DNA from: Bradyrhizobium sp. B097
GTDB lineage: Bacteria; Pseudomonadota; Alphaproteobacteria; Rhizobiales; Xanthobacteraceae
Reading direction: 5' to 3'
Assembly: GCF_038957035.1 (NCBI RefSeq)
Contig: NZ_CP152412.1
Span: 5,576,501 to 5,640,500, forward strand
DNA length: 64,000 nucleotides
Positions 40,399 to 49,988 of the stretch are shown one piece after another. The notes below the pieces were generated by a model. The model was not told the origin of the DNA. It did not search any database and was given only the letters and a program-made list of their open reading frames with translations. The number at the start of each line of letters is the position of its first letter. Within the stretch, counting starts at the first letter, position 1. The position numbers were made by a program, and so were the translations under genes.

Positions 40399-41610
40399 AT
40401 GACAGACACCGACGTGGCGGTGATTGGCGCAGGCCTTGCCGGCTCGACCACCGCAGCGATATTGGGGCGTGCGGGCATCCCCGCCACGCTCATCGACCCT
40501 CATCCGGTATATCCGCCGGATCTGCGATGCGAAAAGCTCGATCGCGGGCAAGTCGCGATCCTGCACAAGACCGGTCTCGACGGCATTGCCCTGTCGGCGG
40601 CGACGTTCGACGGGGCGACCCGTGATGGCAAAGCCTGGATCGCCCGCTTCGGGCGCGTGATCGACAAGCGCCCGGGTGGACAGTACGGAATCCTGTACGA
40701 CGACCTGGTCAACGTCATGCGCAGCGCCGTTCCGCCTGAAGTGTCGAACGTCGTTGCGAAGGCAATTCGCATCACCACCGGCGATGACCGTCAGGAGATC
40801 TCGCTGTCGAATGGCAGCGTCATCACGGCGCGTCTGGTCGTCCTGGCCAACGGATTGAGCGTCGCACTCAAGGACCAGCTCGGCATCGAACGCACGGTCA
40901 CGAGCCCCTGCCATTCGATTACTCTTGCCTTCGACATCAAGCCCCATCCGGCAAAGCCATTCGACTTCGCGGCCCTGACCTACTACCCGGAGCGCGCCCG
41001 CGACCGGATGGCTTACCTCACGCTTTTCCCCATCGGAACGTCGATGCGGGCGAACCTGATGGTCTATCGGACCATGGACGATCCGTGGCTGCGGGAGATG
41101 CGCCACAATCCCGAGCGCGGCCTGTTCGCCTTGATGCCGAACTTGCGCCGCTTGATCGGGGACATCGAGGTCGTTGGGCCGGTCAAGATCCGCCCCGCAG
41201 ACCTCTATGTCAGCCTAGGCCATCGCCAAGCGGGTATCGTCCTGGTCGGAGACGCGTACGCGAGCTCCTGCCCGGCCGCCGGCAATGGCGCCGGCAAGGT
41301 CTTCACCGACGTCGAACGGCTGTGCAACGTCCATATTCCGAATTGGCTCGCAAGCCCCGGCATGGCCGCGGACAAGATCAATCAGTTCTACGATGATCCG
41401 GTCAAGCGCGCCTACGACGAAACCTCCACGTCGTGGGCCTACCAGTTGCGGTCGATGTCCATCGAGGAAGGCATCAGTTGGAGCATTCAGCGCAGGCTGC
41501 GCTTCTTCGTCGGCGCTGCAATCTCCGCCGCTTGCAAGATCGGCGTGCTCTCCGACGGAAATCAGTTCGTGCCGGAGGGATGGACGCAGCGCCTGCGGGA
41601 TCGCACCTGA
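40399..41610 (+). CDS. FAD-dependent oxidoreductase, halogenase/geranylgeranyl-reductase-like
   Basis: 403 residues. The FAD-binding Rossmann loop is VIGAGLAGSTTAAILGRAG, and the second FAD motif GIVLVGDAYASSCPAAGNGA is the GD motif of para-hydroxybenzoate hydroxylase-type flavoproteins. Cofactor binding is clear, the substrate is not. It is alone on the plus strand between two minus-strand genes of the cluster, 170 bases from the divergent GH5 gene. It may oxidise or reduce a lipid or sugar intermediate of the surface polymer. Confidence 0.8.
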   Translation: MTDTDVAVIGAGLAGSTTAAILGRAGIPATLIDPHPVYPPDLRCEKLDRGQVAILHKTGLDGIALSAATFDGATRDGKAWIARFGRVIDKRPGGQYGILYDDLVNVMRSAVPPEVSNVVAKAIRITTGDDRQEISLSNGSVITARLVVLANGLSVALKDQLGIERTVTSPCHSITLAFDIKPHPAKPFDFAALTYYPERARDRMAYLTLFPIGTSMRANLMVYRTMDDPWLREMRHNPERGLFALMPNLRRLIGDIEVVGPVKIRPADLYVSLGHRQAGIVLVGDAYASSCPAAGNGAGKVFTDVERLCNVHIPNWLASPGMAADKINQFYDDPVKRAYDETSTSWAYQLRSMSIEEGISWSIQRRLRFFVGAAISAACKIGVLSDGNQFVPEGWTQRLRDRT

Positions 41611-41644
41611 GCCGCTGGCTGACGTTCGAAGGCGGATGCGCTCT

Positions 41645-42781
41645 CTACCGGGAATGCCGGAACGCATGCCAAATCCGGCCGCGGACGTTGCAAAATTGCT
41701 GATACCCCTGGTGCTCCGCCACTTCCATTGCGAAGGCAACCGGGTTGCGCATCCGAACATCGATCAGTGTATCAACCATGGTTCGTCGGCCGGTCCACAG
41801 CTGCGACATGATTCCATCGCCTGACGAGCATGAGTCGATTGTAACGGCCTGAGCGGATTCGAGTAGCTCTTCCGTGATCCTGCTGATCAGCAAAGCCCCA
41901 GGCGAAAAGCCCGCGAAGCACGCATTGAACGCAGTCTTCCACGTATAGGCCCGGCGGCCGCTGTAAATCAGGACTTGCGCCGCGATCGCGGCACCGTCGA
42001 CGCGCAACAGCGCGACCGAGGCCAGATCGCGCGCCGCGAGATTTCGGATGAGTTGGCGGGCAAAGCGTGCATCACCGGCGTCGCAAAGCAGCGCCGTTCC
42101 CTCCTTGCCCTTCCAGCTTGCGGCCTCGAGTGCGAGAAACGTCTCGAACCCGGCCTCCGTTTCGGCCGGCGTCCGGCTGTTCACAATCTCCACCTTTCCA
42201 GTCGCGGCGAGCCGATTCCAATCCTGGCGCAGCTTCTTGCGGGTCGATCCCGATTTCTTGACCCCTGAGCTCTGGTCCGCAAACGGGCGTTCTGCGCGAA
42301 CAAGCTCCCGATATCGCCCCATGCCCTCGAGCTGCCGGAGCATCGCCGGATAGACAACCGGGTCAGCTTCGAAGGAGCGCAACTTGATGATCTTGGGCAG
42401 TTGGACGTCACGCCTGATCGCGTCGAACAATGCCGCCACCACCTCGTCGGCGCGAGCGTTGTCGATCACCGCATTCGAGGTGAACGCGTAATTGTAGGGG
42501 AGTGCTTCCAGGAATGCCGGCGCCGTGGGCAGATTGCGCTTCTCGCACAGCGCCCAGAATCCCACTGGACAGCGCGGCTCGACCTCCTCGTCCCAGGCAA
42601 CCAGGACGTGGATCTTGGCAAACCCGGTTTCGGCGGCCGCCAGTAACGCCGCAGGATGCATGAATGCGTTGCCACCGACACGCGCGACGAGATCGTCCCA
42701 CGTCCGACAGAGTTCGGCACTCGGAGCGCAGGTGTATGCTGAAATCAGCCCATTCTTCGCCCGCTGCCAGCCCACATTCAT
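41645..42781 (-). CDS. FemAB/BioF2-like GNAT acyltransferase
   Basis: 378 residues of the double-GNAT (FemAB-like, Acetyltransf_6) family: an N-terminal half with AFMHPAALLAAAETG and LPYNYAFTSNAV, then GVKKSGSTRKKLRQDWNRLA and the second half ASWKGKEGTALL, GAAIAAQVLIYSGRRAYTWK. Members transfer an aminoacyl or acyl group to sugars or peptides and are frequent in exopolysaccharide clusters. The first 12 codons are homologous to those of the GH5 gene, so they may come from a copied leader rather than belong to the original protein. Confidence 0.85.
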   Translation of the reverse strand: MNVGWQRAKNGLISAYTCAPSAELCRTWDDLVARVGGNAFMHPAALLAAAETGFAKIHVLVAWDEEVEPRCPVGFWALCEKRNLPTAPAFLEALPYNYAFTSNAVIDNARADEVVAALFDAIRRDVQLPKIIKLRSFEADPVVYPAMLRQLEGMGRYRELVRAERPFADQSSGVKKSGSTRKKLRQDWNRLAATGKVEIVNSRTPAETEAGFETFLALEAASWKGKEGTALLCDAGDARFARQLIRNLAARDLASVALLRVDGAAIAAQVLIYSGRRAYTWKTAFNACFAGFSPGALLISRITEELLESAQAVTIDSCSSGDGIMSQLWTGRRTMVDTLIDVRMRNPVAFAMEVAEHQGYQQFCNVRGRIWHAFRHSR

Positions 42782-42843
42782 GCGTCCAAATGACGCTCCC
42801 GACCGGCTGAGCGCAACATCGCCGAAGGATTACCCCGTCTGAC
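42735..42843 (-). repeat. Leader copy B: copy of the GH5 gene leader
   Basis: GTAATCCTTCGGCGATGTTG through the start codon and MNVGWQRAKNGL matches leader A at 40180-40295 with the same spacing. The ribosome site has changed from GGAGGA to GGACGC. Confidence 0.7.
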
Positions 42844-42993
42844 ATCACACATCCGGGCACGGTTTGGGCATAATTTTGCAGCCGATCGCCGTGGCCTGGC
42901 CGTGTGCCGTCAGACAGCACAGGGCCGCTGGATTCCAGCATCGGCGGTCCCGCAGTCGCGGCAGGCGAACAATTGAACGGGCTCGGGGTGTGA

Positions 42994-44547
42994 ATGCGTG
43001 TTGGCCTGCATCTTGATCCATCGCGGCTGCTGCGCTGGCATCTATGGCTGGCAGAGGCTCTTGCCGAAAACCCTGGCAACGAGATCTCGTGCAGCTTCGG
43101 ATCGGATCACCATCCGCTGCCGCTGAATTGCCGCACGCTGCTCGAGCTGGAGCGGCTCGTCTACCGCGTCCGCGGAGACGGCGCTACGGATTCCGTCCCG
43201 GCAGCACTCCGGGCCCTCGCGCCTTCGACCACTGCGCCCGATGTCGTGGTCAATCTCAGCGGCGAGGAGCCGGCCACCTCCGAACGGCGCGTGCTGACAC
43301 CCCTCTTCAACGGCGTGCCCGGCGAAATCGGAGCCCTGGCAGCGTTGGCGAACGGCGAGGACCTGCTCGTCGAGCTGCACGATACAGCGAGCCCCTGGGC
43401 CCCCTGGAGGGCACGTCCGGCCAGCGCGGACCGCAACGTGCTCGCGGCGACCCTGGACGGCACCCTCTCATGCGCCGTCCTGCTGATCCTCAAGGCTCTG
43501 CGCGAGGAAGGACGGCCGGCCGCATGCGATGTCGCCCGCCCGCGGACGACCGGACCTCCGCGCCCGCCTCCCGCGGCCCTCATATGGGCGAGCGGCAGGA
43601 TGGCATCGAAAGCCATCAGCCTCCTGAATATTATTGCAAGAGGCGGCAAGATGTGGGGCGTCGGCTGGCGCCTCGACGGCGGGACAAGCCTGCTCGACAA
43701 GGGCAACGCCGCCTTCCAGGTGCTCGCCGGGGACGCCGGCAGCTACCTTGCCGACCCGTTTCCGTTCACCCACCAGGGACAGGATTTCATCTTTGTCGAG
43801 CAGTACTCCTTCAGGAAGAAGCGGGGATGCATTGCCGTCGCAAGGGCAAACCGTGACGGCACGGCCGGCGAGCCGCGGATCGTCCTGGAGGAGCCGCATC
43901 ACCTCTCCTATCCGTTCGTGTTCGAACGGGATGGACAGATCTGGATGATCCCGGAATCCGGCGAGGCGAGCAACGTCAGCCTCTATCGGGCAATCGAATT
44001 CCCCCACCGGTGGGCCCGGGAAGCCTGCCTCATCGACCGCATCGAGGCCTACGACTGCACGCCGCTGTTTCGCAACGGCCGTTGCTGGTTCTTCGTCAGC
44101 CCCAGGCAATGGAGGTCCACGTCATGGGACGTCCTCGATATCTACCGCGCGGAGAGCTTGACCGCCCCCTGGGTGCCTCACGCCGCCAACCCCATCCTGA
44201 TTGATGCCTCGCTCAGCCGCCCTGCAGGCGCCTTCATCGAGCACGGCGGGCAAGTTCTGCGTCCGGTGCAGAACTGCTTGCGCGGCTATGGCGATGCAAT
44301 AACACTGTGCCGGATCGATGCGCTCCGGCTGTCGGGATTTTCTCAGACCCCGGTCGGTGTCATTCGAGCAGCAGGCTTCGGCTGCCACACCTACAACCGC
44401 AGGTCCGGTCTAGAGGTGATCGATATGTTCGGTCGCACCACAGGATTGCGGGAGGTCACGGCCTCCTACGAGCCGTTGTCACCCGGCGTTGCGGTGGCCG
44501 CGGAGCGGCGACCGGCGCGGTCATCGATGCCGGCTGGCTTGGCGTAA
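42994..44547 (+). CDS. Glucosamine-inositolphosphorylceramide-transferase-like protein
   Basis: 517 residues. The second half matches the family of plant and bacterial 'glucosamine inositolphosphorylceramide transferase' proteins, a beta-propeller-like region with YLADPFPFTHQGQDFIFVEQ, PHHLSYPFVFERDGQIWMIP and SLYRAIEFPHRW. The first about 200 residues resemble the formyltransferase-like N-terminal domain of longer members (MRVGLHLDPSRLLRWHLWLA, APDVVVNLSGEE). Bacterial members occur in polysaccharide clusters but I know of no characterised one. It may transfer a sugar or acyl group to the polymer or its lipid carrier. It leads a plus-strand series that continues to 53351. Confidence 0.8.
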   Translation: MRVGLHLDPSRLLRWHLWLAEALAENPGNEISCSFGSDHHPLPLNCRTLLELERLVYRVRGDGATDSVPAALRALAPSTTAPDVVVNLSGEEPATSERRVLTPLFNGVPGEIGALAALANGEDLLVELHDTASPWAPWRARPASADRNVLAATLDGTLSCAVLLILKALREEGRPAACDVARPRTTGPPRPPPAALIWASGRMASKAISLLNIIARGGKMWGVGWRLDGGTSLLDKGNAAFQVLAGDAGSYLADPFPFTHQGQDFIFVEQYSFRKKRGCIAVARANRDGTAGEPRIVLEEPHHLSYPFVFERDGQIWMIPESGEASNVSLYRAIEFPHRWAREACLIDRIEAYDCTPLFRNGRCWFFVSPRQWRSTSWDVLDIYRAESLTAPWVPHAANPILIDASLSRPAGAFIEHGGQVLRPVQNCLRGYGDAITLCRIDALRLSGFSQTPVGVIRAAGFGCHTYNRRSGLEVIDMFGRTTGLREVTASYEPLSPGVAVAAERRPARSSMPAGLA

Positions 44548-44781
44548 GAGACAGGAAATCATTGCGGCCGACGTCGGTCCAGCAGAACCATTTCCGCAGT
44601 GGCACAAACCGATAACTACAAAGAGCTAATCATCTATCGCGCTTCCACTGCGAAGCACCATCAGCGATCTTTGGCGCCAGGCTTGCTGGAAGAGGGTCGC
44701 AAGGAGAGAGTTTCCGCGTTTCAATCTCCCGATGTCTTTTTCATTTCATCTACCTTTTTATTCCGTGCGGGAGGTGCGTTT

Positions 44782-46032
44782 ATGGGCCGATCGAGCACAT
44801 CCGTGGATGTGGCCGTCATAGGAGCCGGCCCCTACGGCTTGTCGCTGGCTGCGCACTTGCGCGCGCGCGGTGTGGAGCACCGGATCTTTGGTGAGCCAAT
44901 GGCGTCCTGGAAGAACAACATGCCCCATGGCATGCTGTTGAAATCCTATCCTTGGGCGTCATGTCTCTCCGATCCCGGATCGGAATTCACGGTGAAGTCG
45001 TTCTGCACCGAACGCGCCCTGCCCTATCACGACGTTCTGACACCACTGACGCGCGAGCGGTTCATCGAGTATGCTGAAGCCTTCCGGATGCGCTACGTGC
45101 CGACCGTGGAGAGCAAGACTCTCACCGCGCTGGAAGCCGTCGGCGGCGAGCTTCGTGCCAGTTTTGACGATGGCGAGACGGTCAACGCGCGGCGCGTCGT
45201 GGTGGCAGTCGGCCTGCATCCGTTCAAGCACCTGCCGCCGAACGCCGCACATTTGCCTGCCGAGCTGTGCTCGCACAGCGGCGCCTACGGCTCATTTGAA
45301 TCGTTGGACGGCAAGGACATCACCGTGGTCGGATCCGGATCGTCCGCGACCGACCTGGCCGCGCTGCTCTATGAACGGGGAATCCCGGTTTCACTGGTTA
45401 CGCGCGCACAGCAACTGCGTTTCGCCAACCGGCCGCGCAACCGCACTTCCGTCGAGCGGCTGGTCGCGCCATTGAGCGGCATCGGCCCGGGCTGGAGCCT
45501 CACGGCCTGCGCGAAATATCCTCAGCTCATCCAGATGTTGTCGGAGGAACGTCGCATCCGGCTCGCCAATCCCAAGGCGCTGGGTCCCTTGGGCGGCGCG
45601 TTCGTGAAGGACCGCGTTGTCGGAAAGGTGCCCATGTGGCTCGGTACCTCGATCCAGAGCACCGAGATCCGCAACGGCAAGGTTCAGCTCAACCTCGTCA
45701 ATGCCGGTCGGCCGGCGCTTGAGACCGACCATGTGATCTTCGCAACCGGCTACAAGATCGATCTAAGCCGGCTCGGCTTTCTGAATCCATCGCTGCTACG
45801 CCACATCCGCCTGGTCGAGGGGGCGCCGCAGCTTTCGTCGCATTACGAGACCTCGGTACCGGGCTTGCATTTTATCGGTCCCGCCGCAGCAAACAGCTTC
45901 GGCCCGGTGTGTCGGTTCGTATACGGGACCTATCACCCGGCTCGGGCTCTTGCACAATATTTGTCAAGCATACTTGTACGCTCGCGACCTGCGCTCCAGG
46001 TCCGGCCATTTGATCGCACGGTGTCACCATGA
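44782..46032 (+). CDS. FAD/NAD(P)-binding monooxygenase-like flavoprotein
   Basis: 416 residues from ATG 44782, after a clear GGGAGGTG site. Two Rossmann motifs are visible: FAD VIGAGPYGLSLAAHLRA near the N-terminus, and NADPH VVGSGSSATDLAALLY near residue 180. The block FGEPMASWKNNMPHGMLLKS is typical of the SidA/lysine-N-hydroxylase and flavin monooxygenase group. The last four bases overlap the next gene (ATGA), so it belongs to the exopolysaccharide operon. A modified amino sugar or amino acid on the polymer is a possible product. Confidence 0.85.
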   Translation: MGRSSTSVDVAVIGAGPYGLSLAAHLRARGVEHRIFGEPMASWKNNMPHGMLLKSYPWASCLSDPGSEFTVKSFCTERALPYHDVLTPLTRERFIEYAEAFRMRYVPTVESKTLTALEAVGGELRASFDDGETVNARRVVVAVGLHPFKHLPPNAAHLPAELCSHSGAYGSFESLDGKDITVVGSGSSATDLAALLYERGIPVSLVTRAQQLRFANRPRNRTSVERLVAPLSGIGPGWSLTACAKYPQLIQMLSEERRIRLANPKALGPLGGAFVKDRVVGKVPMWLGTSIQSTEIRNGKVQLNLVNAGRPALETDHVIFATGYKIDLSRLGFLNPSLLRHIRLVEGAPQLSSHYETSVPGLHFIGPAAANSFGPVCRFVYGTYHPARALAQYLSSILVRSRPALQVRPFDRTVSP

Positions 46033-46820
46033 ACGCTCCTGTCCCCAACATCCTCTCCCACATCAGTAAGGTACCGGCGGCTGACGCGATCAATCTCGCG
46101 CTGGGTCGACCGTTGATGATGCCGCGCGTGAGCTTCGTCGTCCCGACGCTCAATGAAGCCAAGAACCTCCCTTGGCTTCTGCCGCGCATCCCGACATGGG
46201 CGCACGAGGTGATTATCGTGGACGGGCGCTCGACGGACGACACGGTCGCCGTGGCGCGCGGCCTGCGCGAGGACGTGAAGGTCGTGATGGAGCCGCGCCG
46301 CGGCAAGGGCGCCGCGCTGCAGGCCGGCTTCCGGGCCGCCACGGGCGATATCATCGTCATGATCGATGCCGACGGCTCGATGGTTCCGGAGGAAGCGATC
46401 GTCTTTGTCGGCGCCCTGATCGCCGGCGCGGATCTGGTCAAGGGCTCGCGCTTTCTCCAGGGCGCAGGAACCGACGACATGTCGACGTTCCGGATGCTGG
46501 GCAATTGGGGCCTCACCATGTTGGTGCGAATGCTCTACGGCGGCTCGTTCTCCGACCTGTGTTACGGATACATGGCGTTCTGGACCAAGCACGTCCCAAC
46601 ACTCAATTGCGACTGCGACGGCTTCGAAATCGAGACCCTCATCAACGTGCGAGCTCTGAAGAATGAGCTGAACATTGTCGAGGTCGCGAGTTTCGAAGCG
46701 CCGCGCATCAGCGGCTTGAGCAATTTGCGCGCCATTCCGGACGGCTGGCGCGTCCTCAAGACGATCCTGCGCGAGAAGGTACGTTCTCCGGTTTCGCTGG
46801 TTGCCTATGGCTATCCATAG
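46029..46820 (+). CDS. Family 2 glycosyltransferase, dolichol-phosphate-mannose-synthase-like
   Basis: 263 residues. GT2 core: VSFVVPTLNEAKNLPWLLPR, IVDGRSTDDTVAVA, GKGAALQAGFRAATGD and the metal site MIDADGSM. It ends without the membrane helices found in some relatives. Such enzymes load a sugar on undecaprenyl phosphate or extend a lipid-linked chain. It is coupled by overlap with the preceding flavoprotein. Confidence 0.9.
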   Translation: MNAPVPNILSHISKVPAADAINLALGRPLMMPRVSFVVPTLNEAKNLPWLLPRIPTWAHEVIIVDGRSTDDTVAVARGLREDVKVVMEPRRGKGAALQAGFRAATGDIIVMIDADGSMVPEEAIVFVGALIAGADLVKGSRFLQGAGTDDMSTFRMLGNWGLTMLVRMLYGGSFSDLCYGYMAFWTKHVPTLNCDCDGFEIETLINVRALKNELNIVEVASFEAPRISGLSNLRAIPDGWRVLKTILREKVRSPVSLVAYGYP

Positions 46821-46866
46821 CCGGCACGAGCGGGACGCGCGTCCACGATGACGGTGGGGAAGCCGA

Positions 46867-48021
46867 ATGCGTATCCTGATGGTGTCCGCGCGCTGCTACC
46901 CCTTCGTCGGCGGTATCGAAACCCACATCCAGGAGGTCGGTCCGCGCCTGGTCGCGCGCGGCTACTCGGTCGACGTGCTCACGACCGATCCCTCCGGAAA
47001 GTTGCCAATTGAGGAGAACGTCCACGGCATGTGCGTGCGGCGCGTGCCGGCTTGGCCGCGGGAATTGGATCTCTACATCGCACCGCAGGTCTATGCCGCG
47101 ATCCGCCGTGGCACATGGGATCTGATCCACTTTCAAGGTTACAACACTTTTGTGAGCCCGATCGGGCTGCTCGCAGCCGTCCGCACCGGAGCCCCGTTCG
47201 TCCTGACCTTCCATAGCGGCGGGCATTCCTCGCGGCTGCGGAACGCCGTGCGCAGCACTCAGCGTGCGCTGCTGCGCCCGCTGGTGGCGAAGGCCGCGCG
47301 GCTGATCGGCGTCTCCGAATTCGAGGCCAACTTCTTCAGCACGCGAATGGGCATTGCTCGCGAACGGTTTGTGGTTGTCCCAAACGGCGCCGCGATGCCG
47401 GCCGCCAGCCCTGGCGTCAAGGTCGATCCCTACTTGATCGTCTCGAGCGGCAGACTGGAGCGCTACAAGGGCCATCACCGGGTGATTGCGGCCCTGCCGG
47501 AGTTGATCCGGAGGATACCGAACGCGCGCCTGCGCATCGTCGGAACCGGGCCCTACGAGGGCGCACTGCGTCGGCTCGTCAGCACGCTTGGTCTTGACGA
47601 TCGGGTCACCATTGCGGGCATCCCAGGATCCGAACGCCAGAGAATGGCCGACCTCCTGGCGAGCGCCGGCCTGTTCGTGTTGCTGAGCGACTACGAGGCA
47701 CATCCCGTCGCGGTGATGGAAGCGCTGTCGCTGCGTCGGCCCGTCCTCGTCAGCGACACGTCGGGGCTGCGGGAGCTCGCGACCAAGGGCCTGTGCTGCG
47801 CGCTTCCGCGCGATGCAAGCCCGGGCGAAATCGCCGCGGCCATGGCCGAAGAACTCGAAGCTCCGCGAGAGATGCCCGATCTGGCATTGCCGGATTGGGA
47901 CGCTTGCACGCAAGCGCTGAGTGACGTCTATCGTGATGTGTCGGGTAACCCGGCGACGGTCAGCCTGCCGCACGACGGTGCACGGGGCTTGCGACCCGCG
48001 ACGAGAGCGCGGGTCGGATGA
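46867..48021 (+). CDS. Family 4 glycosyltransferase
   Basis: 384 residues with the GT-B fold: MRILMVSARCYPFVGGIETH, SGRLERYKGHHRVIAALPEL and the nucleotide-sugar motif LLSDYEAHPVAVMEALSLRR (E-x7-E). It is a cytoplasmic retaining transferase for the repeat unit. The stop overlaps the next start by four bases. Confidence 0.92.
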   Translation: MRILMVSARCYPFVGGIETHIQEVGPRLVARGYSVDVLTTDPSGKLPIEENVHGMCVRRVPAWPRELDLYIAPQVYAAIRRGTWDLIHFQGYNTFVSPIGLLAAVRTGAPFVLTFHSGGHSSRLRNAVRSTQRALLRPLVAKAARLIGVSEFEANFFSTRMGIARERFVVVPNGAAMPAASPGVKVDPYLIVSSGRLERYKGHHRVIAALPELIRRIPNARLRIVGTGPYEGALRRLVSTLGLDDRVTIAGIPGSERQRMADLLASAGLFVLLSDYEAHPVAVMEALSLRRPVLVSDTSGLRELATKGLCCALPRDASPGEIAAAMAEELEAPREMPDLALPDWDACTQALSDVYRDVSGNPATVSLPHDGARGLRPATRARVG

Positions 48022-49988
48022 CACGCGCTCATCCCAACGCCGAAATCGCAATCACGCCAGCGCGGTCCTGGATGCAATCCATCCTTGCCATGATCGGCCC
48101 TGACCTGCGTGGCAACAGGGTCGATCCAACGCCAGATCCTGCGAACTCCGGGTGGATCGCGGCGCTCTGCATCGTGGCCGCAACGGCCCTACTCCTGATT
48201 GTGGCCGGGCACGGAGCCGGGCGGCGCGGCGAGGCGGTGGCATCGCTGCTGTTCTGGGCCGGTGTTGTCCTGCTGGTCGTCCCGGCCAGCCTGCGCATCT
48301 CGTGGCCGAACGTGGCCCGCAGCGAGCGGCTTCTTCTCCTACTCGTGCTTGCTGAAGCCCTGTTCTACTTCAAGATCGTCTATTCACCGACGGGCTTCGC
48401 GCACCACGATGAGTTCTTGCACTGGGCCGCGGCGGAAGACCTCGCGACCGGCCGCCGGCTGTTCCTGTCCAACCCGCTGCTGCCGATCGGGCCGGCGTAT
48501 CCCGCGCTGGAAATCGTGACGACGGCGATCACCAATCTAACCGGCTTGCCGTTGTTTGCGGCTGCGACCCTCCTGTTGGCGATCCTGAAAGGCACGCTCG
48601 TCGCGGCCCTGTTTCTGTTCTACGAGAGGATCACCACTTCACCGCGTATCGCGGCGATCGCTTGCCTGACCTACATGGGCTGCTCGACTTTCGTGGTGTT
48701 CGAGTCGGCCTTTTCCTACGAGACCCTCGGCTTTGTGCTGTGCATATTGATCCTCTCGGTGGAGGCTGCATCGAAGGATCTCGCCGGACGACCAAGGTTG
48801 AGCGCGCTCGGCCTGATCGCGCTGCTGTTGGCGAGTCTTGCGGTCACACATCACCTGACGGCAGCCTTTGCCGCCATCTACCTCGGAATGCTGGCGGCCC
48901 TGGAGGCTGTACGGCGCGACGTCTCACTCGGGCTCGAGGCGAGGATCGCCATGGGGATCACGGCGCTGATCGCCATCCTCCTCCCTCTGCTGTGGGTCAT
49001 GGCCAGCGGATATTCTTTCACCGGTTACGTCGGCCCTGTGGTCGAAACCGGCTTCAAGACGCTGATGGGAAGGATATTCGGCACCGGCATTCCGCCGTCG
49101 GAACATCTCGGCGCGCCCACCCAGCCCCTCGGCATGCGAATGACCACGTTGGTTGCGATCCTGCTGCTGGCGCTCGGATTGGCGACGGGTTTCTTTCGAT
49201 CGCTGGCTCTGACCGCGCCGATCAAATTGCACTCAGGCTGGCGTCCAATCCACGATGTTCTCGGGCGGCGCTGGCGTGACAGCCGCGTTGTGCTGCTCAC
49301 TTTGCTGGCCTGCGGGTTTCCTGTCTCGGTCGCATTCCGCTTGACCGTCAACGGGTGGCAAATCGGCAACCGGATGGGAACGTTCGTGTTCATCGGCGTC
49401 GGACTGGTCGTCGCGGTTGGCATCATCCATTTCTGGCAGGGCCGCGCGCCGCGCGGATGGCGCCGCGTCGCACCATCCGCCGCGCTGGCGGTCATCGTGA
49501 TGGGCGGGGTGACGGCGGCTGCACTCGAGCCGATCCGTGGACCCTACAAGGTGGCGGCGGACGCGCAATCCATCGAGCGCATGGGCATCGAGACGTCACT
49601 CTGGACCAAGGAATGGCTCGGGCCCGGCAACCGCTTCACGGCCGACCGGGTCAATCGCCTGCTGCTGGCCGGCTACGGCCGGCAGGACGTGAGAATCAAG
49701 ATCAAAGAGGGCATCTACGCTGCTCGTGCGTTTAGGGGTGAAAAGCTCGGATCCGATGATTTCTACGCACTGGCCAGGAGCGACATTGATTTCCTGCTGG
49801 CGGATCTCCGCCTGACGACCGCACCGCCGGTGCTCGGCTTCTACTTCGAGCCTTGGGAGTCGCAGCCCGGAACGCGGCTCTGGGCTGCCGAACTGCTGAA
49901 GTTCAACGACGTCAAAGGCGTCACGCGCACCTACGACAACGGTTTTCTTGTCATCTACGACGTGAGAGGACTGCATGGCGAGCCCTGA
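48018..49988 (+). CDS. Large polytopic membrane protein, GT-C-like (possible polymerase or lipid-linked glycosyltransferase)
   Basis: 656 residues with about 12 to 13 membrane helices in the first 490 residues and a soluble C-terminal part. The first periplasmic loop reads SPTGFAHHDEFLHWAAAEDL; the HDE motif resembles the acidic catalytic pair of GT-C transferases such as PMT and ArnT. A later loop SLAVTHHLTAAF also carries His. No classical Wzy or O-antigen ligase domain was recognised. It overlaps both neighbours, so it is tightly tied to the GT4 and DUF1616 genes. Polymerisation or final transfer of the polymer is the most likely job; this is inference. Confidence 0.75.
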   Translation: MTRAHPNAEIAITPARSWMQSILAMIGPDLRGNRVDPTPDPANSGWIAALCIVAATALLLIVAGHGAGRRGEAVASLLFWAGVVLLVVPASLRISWPNVARSERLLLLLVLAEALFYFKIVYSPTGFAHHDEFLHWAAAEDLATGRRLFLSNPLLPIGPAYPALEIVTTAITNLTGLPLFAAATLLLAILKGTLVAALFLFYERITTSPRIAAIACLTYMGCSTFVVFESAFSYETLGFVLCILILSVEAASKDLAGRPRLSALGLIALLLASLAVTHHLTAAFAAIYLGMLAALEAVRRDVSLGLEARIAMGITALIAILLPLLWVMASGYSFTGYVGPVVETGFKTLMGRIFGTGIPPSEHLGAPTQPLGMRMTTLVAILLLALGLATGFFRSLALTAPIKLHSGWRPIHDVLGRRWRDSRVVLLTLLACGFPVSVAFRLTVNGWQIGNRMGTFVFIGVGLVVAVGIIHFWQGRAPRGWRRVAPSAALAVIVMGGVTAAALEPIRGPYKVAADAQSIERMGIETSLWTKEWLGPGNRFTADRVNRLLLAGYGRQDVRIKIKEGIYAARAFRGEKLGSDDFYALARSDIDFLLADLRLTTAPPVLGFYFEPWESQPGTRLWAAELLKFNDVKGVTRTYDNGFLVIYDVRGLHGEP

